From the NCBI GenBank assembly GCA_946811695.1, contig OX328123.1, positions 11,902,698 to 11,966,697 on the forward strand: 64,000 bases of DNA. Direction: 5' to 3'. Under the pieces are notes generated by a model that did not search any database, was not told the origin of the DNA, and was given only the letters and a program-made list of their open reading frames with translations. This DNA comes from Gonocerus acuteangulatus (lineage: Eukaryota; Arthropoda; Insecta; Hemiptera; Coreidae). Both the position numbers and the translations under genes were made by a program. Below, piece by piece: positions 1-10,776 of this stretch; position 1 is the stretch's first letter; every line of letters begins with the position of its first letter.

Positions 1-838
1 AATTGAATTATCTTTTAAACCGTCAGAGATATAGCAAAATCGGAAAGGATTAATGTTGTAGCTCCCGTCTAAACCCGTCAGATGCGAACTATTAAGCTCA
101 CGTTGAAAAATCGGTGTTTTCTCTTAACCCGACATTTTCAATACATTTTTGAAAACTACTGAAAAAATAAAGAAATACTTTAATTTTTGTCATTTTTTAG
201 TTTATTACTTGTTATTTAGCGATACGATACCTGCTTTTAGTGTCACAAGTGTGGATTTGATGTCTACTACTGTTAACAGTAACTGTAAAAATGAATTATT
301 AATAGTTTACTGGAGTAAACATTAGAACTGCTTTTAGGTGTAATTCTAGGTTCAAAGTAATATATATTATACAGCGTTTTAAAATACCAAGAATTCCCTA
401 AAGGTAACTTTAGATTTAGGTCAAGCAGGACATATTATCCCTGGCATGTTAATTAAATTTAAATTCCAAGAAAATCTCATATAGTAAGGTGTGAGTTCTA
501 GTTTGTAAACATTTCCACAGGATCGTTTTCATACATAGCACCCGCTGGGTGAAGAGGGATTCACCTTATGAAATTTTATGCGCTAGAGTTCATACAATGT
601 AGTTTTCAAACTATTGAATAAGAGATTCCTTCTCCTACCCCCTCCTTTTGCATAATTATGGTACTTCTAAAGGGCCTTAATTCACTTTTACCAGTTTATG
701 TGTAGATAGAGGTAATGTTTCGTAGGTAGTGTTTATAATCGTTGCGTTTCCTGTTCCGAAGCCCGGATTGAGAAATGGTTACGGCAACTTTTTAAATAAA
801 GAAATAACGAAAGCGTATTAGTAGAAATGTGATGGGAT
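1..838. other. No gene recognised
   Basis: AT-rich sequence with no coherent ORF, RNA gene or paired terminal repeat that I could identify. It precedes the GC-rich 5-bp duplication of the Transib-like element. Confidence 0.5.
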
Positions 839-843
839 GTGCG

Positions 844-1796
844 CACAGTGGTCAAAAACTGCCAAAAAGCGCTCAAAACTCAATAACATTTGATGTTGTT
901 GATTTATAAACATGAAATTGTGCACACTTACCAGTATTATAACTACAATGAAGGTATTGATAAGTCACTCACATGACGAATTTTTTTTTGTGGTCGTCCC
1001 CGCCTCTGAACTGCACTCGGCTGGGCTCAGGGGGTCAAAACCAATTTAAAAAAAAATACATCTGCTCCTATCTGAGCCAACTTTTTTTTAAATTTCAGCA
1101 CAACAGTTTGAGATAATTTCCGTAGGAGTAACGAAATATGCTCATCGGCTATTGGAATTCAACAATCTTTTAACTTGTACACAATTTTTCACTCGGATCA
1201 CTTCAGACATTTTTTTCTGTCAACACTGACTTGAGTACTACAAAAAAATACATCTTCGATTTGATTCCAATGTTTACATAGAGATAACACGCGTCTGTCT
1301 GTTAGTCATTTACCGAGTTCGTTCACCTCTAGCACCGAAGTAGGCAGACTTATGCAGCTAATTTCAGTTTGGGGTCTTTCTATGCATGCCCACGGAATAT
1401 TTAAGCCCAAAATTAGAGAGACGCAAAAGCTATATGACAAAACGAATTTTTTTTACTTTTTCTGTATCCCCGTCCATGAAGGCGATTCAAAAAATACGAA
1501 AATATTTTTTTTGTCCTTCGAACATCCCATTAAAACAAGAAAAACATGCGTCAACCTTATAGGTCTGAAAAAGTAAAGTTGAAGGAACGATTTTGGTACA
1601 TGAGGATTTGGGAAATTGTCTTCGTTTCTAGTACTTCAATGATTAACCACCGTCCTGCAATCAACGGTGGGGGCCTAAAACTCAAGAAATGGCACTCTCA
1701 CGAGGTATTTAACATATATTTAAGGCGAATGGGTTCCGAGAAAATACTTCAAAAAATCAAGATTTGAGCGCTTTTTGGCTATTTTTGCCCACGGTA
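844..1796. mobile_element. Transib-like non-autonomous DNA element
   Basis: The left end reads CACAGTGGTCAAAAACTGCC and the right end, reverse-complemented, TACCGTGGGCAAAAATAGCC; both then continue into CAAAAAGCGCTCAAA. The flanking 5-mers are GTGCG (839-843) and GAGCG (1797-1801), a 4/5 match and GC-rich. Transib elements have termini beginning CAC(A/G)(A/G)TG and GC-rich 5-bp TSDs. No transposase is encoded: the short ORFs inside have no recognisable motif. The right terminus has lost the initial C of the heptamer, which suggests an old, immobile copy. Superfamily assignment rests on termini and TSD only. Confidence 0.55.
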
Positions 1797-2108
1797 GAGC
1801 GGTGGAGACAGATATTAAAATGCCGACCTGTAGAACCAGGAGAGTGAAACGGATTCGGCTTTACGGGCATCTAAGGTTGCCGTCTCGTAACTCGTCGGAG
1901 CTGGCAACTGAAGATAAAAGTCCGACTCGCAGGAACTGCATCATCTTAGCGCGGTTCCGTTCTTATCCCTAGTCTAATTTGGAAAGATTAAAGTAGAAAC
2001 AGTTATTATTTTGGTTCCACTTTTCTTGAAAGGTCTTGATTTATGATCTTACCTGGATGGGTCGGCCAACCCCAGAAAGGCCCCTGCTAGTTACAAGGTC
2101 TTCGAATC

Positions 2109-2120
2109 TTGGAAATCTAT
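2109..2120. repeat. Target-site duplication, left copy
   Basis: TTGGAAATCTAT is repeated exactly at 4006-4017 and brackets the LINE insertion. Confidence 0.93.
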
Positions 2121-4005
2121 TTATTTATTTATTTATTTAATTATACTGCCTCTACCCGTATGAGTCATTGGCAGTTCTATGTTTCTATATTTATTGATAG
2201 AGGCCTATATCTTTGGCAAATTTGAATACCTTTTGTACAGCCCTTTCGTCGTCCTGTAAGATTTCAGCAAGGTTGCCTTCAATGTTGTTCACTTTTCTCG
2301 CCAGTGTGTATCCGGTACATTCTGTTAAGAAGTGTTCAACAGTTAATATAACATTGCAATGTTTACAGGTGGGAGGGTACAGTCCTTTCAGGAGATAACT
2401 GTGGGTTAATTTAGTGTGGCCAATTCTCATTCTTGCCAAAACTACTTCCTCCCTCCTGTTCAGCCTTTCAGGGGTTTTCCAAGTAGTTAGAGTTATTTTA
2501 ATGTTTCTTAGTTTTGTATCTGTTTCTAACCATTCCTTAGTCCACATTGTTAATATTTGTTTTTTAATAAATACTTTTAAATCTTGTCCGCACACTTCTG
2601 CCACTTTTATGCTATCACTTTGTTCTTTTCTTGCATTATTGGCTTCAATATCTACTTTCTCGTTAAGTTCAATGCCCATGTGGGAAGGAACCCATAAAAG
2701 AGCAATATCTTTATTTTGTTTTGCAAGATTTTCCCTAATTTCAGCTATTATAGGATGGCGGTTCTTTAGTTTTGGTATTGCCCTCATCACGCTGAGTGAG
2801 TCCGTGATGATAAGGTGCTTGTTATGTTCTTGAAACCTAATATCTTCAATGGCCTGCCAAATCGCGAAAGATTCTCCCGTAAATATACTGTTTGCTTCAT
2901 GCATGTTATATCTTTTGCAGAAGTTGTCCCTCAAAAAGGCGCATCCTATTTGGGAGTCAATTTTTGATGCATCTGTATAGGTTTTAGTGTAGTCTGTGTA
3001 CTTTTGAACATGTTCCAAAAAACTTGTTTGATAGATGATTTGGTTTGTAGTAGATTTGGTGTGTTTTGTTAAGGTGAAGTCAAGGATTATTTGCTTGGTT
3101 TTCGATAATGGCATAACCTCTGGTGGAAATGCAAATACGTCAGGTATATTTAAGTCGAGTTTGTCCACTATTAATTTAATTCGATATTTGAAATTTTTAG
3201 GAATCCTCTGCTGTCCGTGGAGGTTGTTCTGACCTATAGCGTGCAGAGATTCATGCAGTCTCCTCTCTTTGAGTGATGCATGGTAAGACAATGTAAGGTA
3301 AGCTCGTCTCATTGCTAAAGGCGGTTCCCCACTTTCAGCTAATATGCTAGCTACAGGAGACGTAGGAAAGGCACCAATGCAAATCCTTAAGCAGGAATTA
3401 TGGATCACATCGAGCATCTTCAGAGCTGTAGGACTGGCTGAGGCATACACTATAGAGCCGTAGTCCAATTTTGGTCTTATCAACGCTCGATATAAGTGCA
3501 GTAATGTTTTTCTATCCGATCCCCAGTTGGAATTACCTAATAATTTTAGAAGATTTTGTCTTTTAGTGCAGGTAACTTTTAAATGTTTCAGATGGGGTAT
3601 CCACGTTAATCTTCTATCTAAATACATTCCCAGGTACTTATATGTTTCTTCAAATTTCAAGCTCGTACCAAACAATGTTAGAATCGGATTTGTCTTGCAA
3701 TTTCGTTTTCTACAAAAGTGTATACACCTGGTTTTGTTTTCAGAAAACTTAAAACCATTACTATGACTCCATTTTTCCAAATTAGAAACAGTGTTTTGTA
3801 GCTTCTTTTGTATGTAATCCAATGTTTTCCCCCTGGCAAAAACTGTGAAATCGTCTGCGTATAAAGAGCATTTAACCATAGGTCGTATGTTTGTAACTAT
3901 GTCGTTTATGGCTATCAAAAACAGAGTTACACTTAAGACCGACCCTTGAGGCGTACCATTTTTTAAAAGATATTGTCTAGAATTATGATGGCCAATGCTA
4001 ATCTA
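2121..4005 (-). mobile_element. 5'-truncated I-clade LINE insertion
   Basis: The insertion lies between perfect 12-bp TSDs. On the minus strand it begins inside the reverse transcriptase domain, runs through RNase H and a C-terminal Cys/His motif, and ends in a (TAAA)n-type tail (2121-2140 on the plus strand) directly against the left TSD. That is the signature of target-primed reverse transcription with 5' truncation. I-clade elements typically encode a C-terminal RNase H and end in short simple repeats rather than poly(A), which fits. Confidence 0.9.
2191..4002 (-). pseudogene. LINE ORF2 C-terminal part: reverse transcriptase and RNase H
   Basis: About 604 residues stay open from the truncation point; the N-terminal endonuclease and first RT blocks are absent. 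The order is: RT block with NGTPQGSVLS; the catalytic YADDF motif; the thumb region; an RNase H domain with YTDAS, TGES, TDSLS and WVPSHMG followed by a distal Asp, so all four acidic positions are present; then RLRIGHT-like (RMRIGHTKLTHSYLL) and a C-x2-C...H...C motif. The stop is at 2191, followed by a short 3' UTR. An ATG at 3918 is not a real start, because coding continues upstream through the RT motif. It copied its own RNA into DNA when intact; this copy cannot move alone. The frame is undamaged, suggesting a fairly recent insertion. Confidence 0.9.
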
Positions 4006-4017
4006 TTGGAAATCTAT
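4006..4017. repeat. Target-site duplication, right copy
   Basis: Exact repeat of 2109-2120; it marks the truncated 5' end of the LINE. Confidence 0.93.
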
Positions 4018-4347
4018 ATTTCTAACAATAAATATTTTTTCTTATTTTACTTAGCCAAAAACGTTATTTAACACATATTTTTCCAATTTTCTCGAAAACG
4101 GTTAAAGCTATCACCTTCAAAATGGTTTCATTCGTTTTCCTAGGCCAAGGAGCCTATAAAACGAGTACTAGCAAGCATATTAAGTAAGTGCAACGATTTT
4201 TTTCGTGCAAATTTCGCTCCAAAACCATGTTCCGCTGGACGGATTTTGCTGCCTAACGAACTTGACCTTTCAAATTAGACAAAAGATTTATGTACCATAT
4301 TTCATCAAAATCGGACCATTATTAAGGCCAGGAAAGAGCGAACAGGC

Positions 4348-4398
<51 letters not shown>

Positions 4399-4536
4399 AA
4401 TTTGAACCAACGTTATGTTCGTACTCTAGGGGTTCTGAAACACAAAATTTTCTAGACGGCACTTCTGGATTGCGTCATGAGGTCAACCTTATGAGCGCGG
4501 TTCCTCCCTATGGAGGGAGGAAGGAACCGCGCTAAA

Positions 4537-7396
4537 AGGGGGTGCAAATATATCACTAAGATGACTTCCAACCTGTTAAACATTTTATTACAGAAAGTTA
4601 TCCCCGAGATAAAACAAATATGGGAGGAGCAATACCCACGAAAACAATATTAGAAGTAACTAGGCTCTCACTTAACGCTTTTTGGGCTAAACAATGTGCG
4701 CAAATCACCATTTAGGTGAACTAAATTCATATAAAATATAAATCCCCCATTTCTTGGATTGTCAACGGACTACGAAGGGGATTATTAATCGGTCTGTAAC
4801 TAAAAGCCCATTTTCAAGTATTAATTGCAGTACTGTTCTTGTATTTACTTTTCAATTCTTTGATAAGAAACAATACTTGATTATTTAAATATCATGTGAT
4901 ATAGTTTTACCTAGAATAAATCATATCATTAGATACAACATTTCCATACTTCAATTGAGTATTACTTGCAGTGGGCCAAGAAGTGCCAAACACACTATAT
5001 TACAACATATTATTATTTCTTTGGAACCATGTACTTTTCTGTAGCATCTTTTCTCCAATGCTACCAGATATCAGAAGTAACTTTAGAGTCTAAAATTAAA
5101 TCTTGTTGTATAGCTGTGTGTGTTTTAGATGTTGAAAAATAGTGTTTATCAATTGGCTACCTTCTGCCACAAGTCCAGTCATGTCGTGAGGTATTTGTAA
5201 GTAATCACCTCTTCTACATTCTGTCAATTTGTGTTTAACTTTGAGAGGTAAGTTACAAGTAGGTTTTTCAGTCTAATTCATTAAAAACGAGTGTGTGACT
5301 AAAGTATTTAGTAAAACTGCTAACTTTACGATTAACACAGGGAATCTACAATCCAATATTTTAAGATCCATGAAAATGAAATTGCACCGAGGTCTGCAAG
5401 ACCTATTTTGCCACAATGTTGTTATTTTAGTTAAGCGTTATGATAAACGTTTTATATAATTTTAAGTATTGAATTTTCACTAATCATTAATAGTATAAAT
5501 TCAATTTTATTAAATGAATTCTCAGTTCCTTGCCTGTTATTTTCTTTTTAAATTCTTGATTTTATACTATAGATTTTTATTTAATTATTTTTGTTTTCAA
5601 TTAGTTTAATGTAGTTGTTTAATGACTCCGCAAATATTAGAAGTGGAAGCCAAATAATTCACTTTTGATTTTTCATTTTCCATCGACATCTGACCCATTA
5701 GCGCCGTTATCCAAACGGCAGCCTTAATAATAATTTTCCTTATGTTTGTCTTTAATATCCTTTAATTGCTGTTTAGTTATTTTGATAATTCTAATTGGAT
5801 GGCGTCTGCATAATTATTTGGTTGCAAATGTTCATAAATAAATAAATATTATAAACTGGAGTATCTCTGACAGACGAGAATCCTCTTTATAAGCCTATAA
5901 TTAGAAATGCGACATATTTAATCCTGCGGCAGAGGCAAATTAAACTCTAAGGTGCGGATTAATGGAATATAATTAGACCCATAAAAACATCAGCTGGATT
6001 GTTTTAGATAAAAACCTAAAACATATTCTCCGTCAAGCATTTCTTTTTTGGGGGGCTTTTTGTTGATTTTCAATTAATCAGACAACTTCATATAGGCTCC
6101 CTCACAGGATTAAAAACGTTTCAAGGCATTATCTGCAACTGCTTTTGAGAAAAGTGGAATTTCCTTGAAATTTTCGTATATCATCTTAATTATTTTTAAA
6201 CCGGGTCGGAAATTATGAAATGCGAAGGCATGCATCTATTCAAAATCTTATCAATTTTCCTAGAAAAAAAACGGCCCGCAAGCAATCTTTGATAGAGTGA
6301 TCTCATTCGGAGAAATCGGTGCTTAAAATTCAAAATTTTTGGTTTCGTTGCTTTGAGGGTTCTTTGTTTGTATTTATTTTACCAAGTTTTTCTTTGCTTC
6401 AAATATGCTACTTTTTGGTCAATTGTCATAGAAATTTCCGAGCAGAAGTCGAAGAGGCCGAGTGAGTAACTTATAATACTGTAAGGATTTTAAGATTTGG
6501 TAGTTTACCATCGTTAAAATTTAATTATGTTGAATTGTTGAAATGAACCAAAAATAAAAAAAGTACAAAAAATATTTAAAACTGCAAGTGCCTGACCTGG
6601 TGAACTTGTATTATTTTAAAGTTGTGATTCCTATCGATTAATTCTTGGAAGGATGGGTTTAGGCTAAAACTCTTTCTTTCTAGCTGTCCTAACTACCTAT
6701 GCCTCACGTTGGGCGCCAGATAAAGTTCGAACCTCAGTGAAGGATTTTTAAAAAAAATCATTTCATTGGTCATGAAAAAACATATACATTAACGTGAACA
6801 GTGAAATTTAGATAATGTTTACACAAGCCAGATGAAGGAGGGGAACTGACTGGCGTGGCTAAGAAGGGGATATTGTTAAGGAATTTCTTGAAATACCTAA
6901 GGACATATCTTTGGGCGAGTAATTTCCAAAACTGTACGTTTTCTGTACCAAATAGCGTCTAAAGTCTAACTTTCCTTCTAGATTTCAATGTGTTGGTGTT
7001 TTTAAATTGTTTAAAAACTGTTTACTAAACCTATTCCAAGGTTTCTAAATGATGATACGGATAAGGAACGTTTTGAAAACGCACTAGGATGACGCAGTAT
7101 TCGCGATTAGGGCTTTTTAAGTATTTCAATCTGTATAGTGTATAGGTTAAGTAGGTAGGGCATTAAGCTGTGTGATGGATGCCGAGATATGGCTGTGTCG
7201 GTGAGAGGTTTGCCTAATTACGTGTCAGCAAAATAGGGCCTACTCAGAGCATATTCAACATCAATTTGAACTTAATCATTTCAGTGGCGATAAAAAGAGA
7301 CTGGAATTATTTTTCAAAGTGACTAAGGGGGTCTTATTTCCTTGTCTGATCCTAATGAAAGTATTTTTCTCACATTTATGGATAACAAAATAAATC
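4537..7396. other. No gene recognised; F1 fragments
   Basis: Long AT-rich stretch without coding signal. A weak match to the F1 central region lies around 6240-6430 (the 'tctcattcggagaaat' block). A degraded inverted F1 terminus (GATGACGCAGTATTCGCGAT) lies near 7060-7125. Confidence 0.45.
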
Positions 7397-7513
7397 GCCA
7401 ACGGCCATAGCTTCGATGAATGCACCGGTTCCCTTTGATCACCGATGTTAAGCAATGTCGGGCGTGGCCAGTACCTGAATGGATGACCGACTACGAGCTG
7501 TCGGTATTAAAAA
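7397..7513 (+). pseudogene. 5S rRNA-derived sequence (pseudogene or 5S-headed SINE)
   Basis: The segment begins GCCAACGGCCATAGC and continues in 5S order with CACCGGTTCCC, GATCACCGATGTTAAGCA (box A region), GTCGGGCGTGG, and GGATGACCGACTAC (box C region), for about the length of a 5S gene. Several changes at normally invariant positions and a deviating 3' end, which cannot pair with the 5' GCCAACG, argue against a functional gene. Sequence downstream to about 7600 ends in an A-rich segment, so a SINE3-type element with a 5S-derived head is possible. Confidence 0.75.
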
Positions 7514-7995
7514 AGGGTGGCACCCTGTAGATAGCTCGACGTTAATAGACCGATTGTTGACACGCTGTTAATCACTTACATAATAAAACAAATAAATCAA
7601 AATATTTCAATTCCTTATGTCTTAATTTTCTTATTTTTCTTTGAAAAAAAAATAGTGACACAGTCTCTGACGAATATAAACCCACTTTTTAATGGGTGTT
7701 AGTAAGATTGGTAATACTCTTGAAGCTGTAGGAGCAGATCCAACTTAGACGGTGTTTGATTCCTTAGAGAAGCAAACCAGCCAGTTAAAGCCCGTCTGTT
7801 GTAGAGCATTTCTAACACCGAGATGCTGCCTACGGCGAGATTCAAGTGGCATAACATCTCAAGCTAGAAGGAGGAAGGTGCCTGAGTTTGAGTAGCGGCT
7901 TAGTGAGAACTTAGCGGGCCTTGATATCTCTTTGAGGAGAATAACTCTGATAGATATCTCAATTTGCATGAGTAAATTAGTAATTTGGCTCCAGA

Positions 7996-8003
7996 GTTTA
8001 CCT
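7996..8003. repeat. hAT target-site duplication (left)
   Basis: GTTTACCT here and GTTTACCC at 8624-8631: 7 of 8 bases match, the length typical of hAT. Confidence 0.7.
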
Positions 8004-8623
8004 TAGGGATGGTCAATAGTTGATAGTTCAGCACTATCGATAGGCCGATACTATCGGTTAAACTATATCGCTACTATCGATAGTTATTCGATAGTGGCTT
8101 TCCCTATTCCTTACATACCTGTGCTATAAAGAATTTAATGGTATTGAGTTGAATTATCCATTACTTGCAGGATTAGGTATATTTATAAGATTACACAAAG
8201 GTTTAAAACGAAAAACGAATTTATTTAAATTTATAAAAAGCATTTACAAAGAATATAATATCAAGTTACACAAAAAAGTGCTATTATTTCAAACTGTTTT
8301 AGTTGTGCTCCTTGAGCCGCATATTACTAGAAAGGAAAAACAACTTTTCCGCTTTTCTTTGGCTCAGTCTGTTCCGCTTCTCAGAAATGATTTTTCCAGC
8401 GGCTGAAAATACACGTTCTGAGGCTACAGACGAGCCTGGAACACAAATGTATTTTCTGTCTATATTATGTAGTTGGTTGTATTCACCAGAAGGTTCCTTT
8501 TCAGTATTTAATTCACCAGACGCGTCAGTATTTAATACCAAAGCCCTCCAGATGATGAGAACTACAATTCTAAAAAAAGTAAAAAATCTATCGATAGTAA
8601 CTATCGACTATCGACCATCCCTA
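8004..8623. mobile_element. hAT deletion derivative (620 bp)
   Basis: The termini are TAGGGATGGTCAATAG and, inverted at the right end, TAGGGATGGTCGATAG. Subterminal copies of CTATCGATAG-like words occur at both ends (8035-8095 and 8586-8612). An 8-bp near-perfect TSD flanks it. It retains only the 3' end of a transposase gene, so it would depend on an autonomous hAT for mobility. Confidence 0.85.
8299..8541 (-). pseudogene. hAT transposase C-terminal dimerisation fragment
   Basis: Minus-strand translation gives SSVASERVFSAAGKIISEKR followed by NRLSQRKAEKLFFLSSN, the hallmark of the hAT C-terminal dimerisation domain. It lies entirely inside the TIR-bounded element. The catalytic core and BED zinc finger are missing, and residues upstream of 'YICVPGSS' look like filler rather than conserved domain. 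Not functional alone. Confidence 0.88.
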
Positions 8624-8631
8624 GTTTACCC

Positions 8632-8935
8632 CCCCCCCCCCCTCCAACTAATCAACCGATTTATTTTATATACACAACAAATTGTTCTCTTTAAATGACT
8701 ACGACGAATACCGAGTTTAATTGCAATATAACAAAAATTACACCCGGTATGGGCAAATAAATACTTTGAGTCCGGTGTAAACCCTTCTCCAGATGGACCG
8801 ATTTTACTGGTTAACGATATCGTGCAATCGTTTGCCTAAGGAATATTCTATTTAAAGTTTCGTGGCGAAGAAACTAAAACTCTAGCTGATATCGAGCTAA
8901 CAGAAACACACACATCAGTGAACGAAGAGCGGGAT
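8632..8935 (+). repeat. F2 family fragment
   Basis: Homologous to parts of the 36.0-36.7 kb F2 copy: shared blocks include 'accgatttattttat', 'gaataccgagttt', 'tggaccgattttactggtt' and 'actaaaactctagctgatat'. No terminal structures remain here. Confidence 0.6.
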
Positions 8936-9039
8936 AAAAATAATAAAACTTACTATTTTTTTTATACTTTGGCAACACTGACGCCCAGTATGAGTGATAA
9001 CAGGAGGAGGTTACAATGGCCAGGTTAGTTCAGAAGTCT

Positions 9040-9260
9040 CGCTAGCTACCAAAATTCCAATTCATGGTCCTAAGTAGAATATTCAATGCTCCCTTCTAGG
9101 TTTCCAACCTCAACCTCCGTAAAGTCCTCAAATATCCCACTTGTTAAAGATGTTATATTATCCATATTCCAACGTTTACACACTTAACTTCCCACTTATC
9201 TAAAACCTGAAGTCCTCCCCCGATCCAGCATCACCCACTCACTATCCCAAACAAGGCTAC
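9040..9260 (+). pseudogene. Possible Jockey-type LINE C-terminal relic
   Basis: Translation around 9073-9110 reads VLSRIFNAPF-stop-VSNL, close to the conserved Jockey C-terminal string VLRKILNAPFYVSNL present in the intact copy at 48.6 kb. Stops and frameshifts interrupt it, and little else aligns. Weak evidence. Confidence 0.35.
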
Positions 9261-10441
9261 TCAGAATACAGTGACCTAGAGATTTGCTGCAGTGACCAAG
9301 TGAAGTATTAGCAATGGCTTTCTCTTTGTTCAAAAACTACCCACACTAACTTACGCATGCACTGTCTCGTTTGGTGCCAGTAACACACACATAAAACACA
9401 CAAGGTACTCCGAATGGTATCCAATGCTCCTTGGTTTGTACGGAACAGCCAGATCCATAGAGGATTGGAGGTTGATCCATTTTCACTCAAATAGAAAAAC
9501 TAGTGCGAAAATATCACCAGACACTTTCAGCCTCCAGCAGTTCCGAGTTTTATCAACTGAGACAAAGAAAAACTTTGCGAATAAAAGACAGACTTTATCA
9601 AGACATTTCAACCCTTTAAATTTTTACCTTACAAATTTTGTTTTGTGTATTACGTTTTGTATTGGTCCTGGAATAAAATTGTTTGATTTTTGTCTCTTTG
9701 TTCAAGTGCGACAATTTCCGTGGCTCACCGATCATTCTTCGACTTCAGCCATTGGTCTGAGCAGAAGGGAGCTTGTGTAGACCCCGTTCAACGTCATCTG
9801 AGCGTCCTTCTGGCGTTAATCGAGGAAGTTGGGATACCTTGAGCACAGATCCTATATATTTTATCACATATCATATTACTAAATTTATTTATATACAGAA
9901 TGTAATAACCTTTGACGAAAATAATATTCGAGGTAGGATTGATAAAAAATTTGAAGAAAATTTCCCAAAATTCCGTGGTAAGTACAACCTAAAATCATTT
10001 TCTTTGATTTTCTAATCTTCTGGATTTGTAAATACTAAAGAATCAATTCTACTAGCTCCAACATCAGAAGTTTCCACCCCTCGGAAAAATGGCTTGTAAT
10101 GAAAGCGTCCTAAGATTGCCCCATGATACTTGAAAGATTTATACATTCATAGGCAATAATAGGCAGGAGTAAACAGGACCTCGGATATTGGATCCATTCA
10201 TTTCGGATTCATTTAGGAGAAGCATTCCGATGATTGCTTGGAACACTTTATTTTTTTGGGCGATTTCATCCGGAGTGACTCCATGATGCTTCCTAACAAA
10301 CAGACTATAGTTACATTCCAACATATTCCCCTTCAAAACCTTTCGAGAAAATGGTTTCTTCTTCTTGTGCCTGGGTGGAGGGGGCTGTTCCAAGTTTATA
10401 GATTTAGTGTGTGGGAAACGTTTATCTGGAAATAGTTCATC
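9261..10441. other. No gene recognised
   Basis: Several ORFs of 60-120 codons occur, but none shows conserved motifs, signal peptide or codon consistency. Confidence 0.4.
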
Positions 10442-10547
10442 TTAGCGCGTTCCCGTTCTTATATATAAAAAACCCCCCACACACAAATTGAAGCCACTGT
10501 TATTTTCGGTAGGATTCACCCTAAGAAAGAGGGAGGAACGGTGTTAA
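10442..10547 (+). mobile_element. Internally deleted F1 element
   Basis: Starts TTAGCGCGTTCCCGTTC and ends GGAACGGTGTTAA, an imperfect inverted pair matching the F1 ends. It keeps only the 'aaattgaagccactgttattttcgg' right-hand block, so it is about 106 bp. Confidence 0.55.
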
Positions 10548-10550
10548 TAC

Positions 10551-10563
10551 AAATATATTTTTC
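10551..10563. repeat. Target-site duplication of element E1 (left)
   Basis: AAATATATTTTTC, repeated exactly at 10777-10789. Confidence 0.85.
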
Positions 10564-10776
10564 GAAGGTAGGGATTGTAGGGGTTCGGTCATATGTTAGT
10601 AATAAATCTGTCCTGCTTGTTTTTACAGCCCTGATGAAGGCTTGAATTTCAAGCCGAAACGTCGGCAACAATAAAATCATTTTCACTTGTAAAATGTAGT
10701 TTTATTAAGTAGCAGTGACCGAACCCCGACAATCCCTACCTTCGCATCATCAACGGTCAACGATCTCCTCTCAATG
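10564..10776 (+). mobile_element. E1: short hammerhead-bearing, Penelope-like non-autonomous element
   Basis: The 213-bp insertion sits between perfect 13-bp TSDs. It opens with an inverted copy (10563-10591) of its own 3' region (10716-10744), 28/29 matching. It then carries a complete hammerhead-like motif (10628-10666), an AATAAA-containing segment, the sense copy of the inverted repeat, and a unique ~32-nt tail (10745-10776). The tail shares AACGG, AAC and ATCTCC blocks in the same order with the tail of the 39-kb element E3. No ORF. Terminal partial inverse plus a tail next to the TSD, together with a minimal hammerhead, is reminiscent of Penelope-like elements. Confidence 0.7.
10628..10666 (+). 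ncRNA. Hammerhead ribozyme-like motif (H1)
   Basis: Core CTGATGA at 10631-10637. After one extra A comes helix II GGCTTG/CAAGCC with a 5-nt loop, then GAA-ACGT-C (10656-10663). Helix I can form from GCC just before the core and GGC just after the predicted cleavage point. Helix III would use the self-complementary ACGT, which can only pair between two copies, as proposed for minimal dimeric hammerheads. All core nucleotides I can check match CUGANGA...GAAA...UH. Confidence 0.65.

Larger units (their letters stand above)
1918..4536 (+). mobile_element. F1 family element, copy 1 (split by a LINE)
   Basis: F1 is a repeat family that recurs through this window. The left end carries GTCCGACTCGCAGGAACTGC followed by TTAGCGCGGTTCC (1946-1958). 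The right end carries the inverse, GGAACCGCGCTAA (4523-4535), at the foot of a strong hairpin with its mate at 4494-4504. Between them are the family's central 'tctcgaaaacggtt' block and an internal (AT)n tract (about 4350-4395). Positions 2121-4005 are a later LINE insertion. No coding capacity is seen. Class is unassigned; the short TIR, terminal hairpin and internal microsatellite resemble HINE/Helentron-type or MITE-type non-autonomous elements. Confidence 0.6.

Noticed and set aside
1918..1975. Helitron 3' end (hairpin GGAACTGC/GCGGTTCC followed by CTAG)
   Set aside because: Homology between copies continues well past the CTAG, so it is not the element terminus.
4205..4405. ORF ending in IYIYIY
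   Set aside because: F1 right-hand block read into its internal microsatellite; the same pseudo-peptide appears in other F1 copies with frameshifts.
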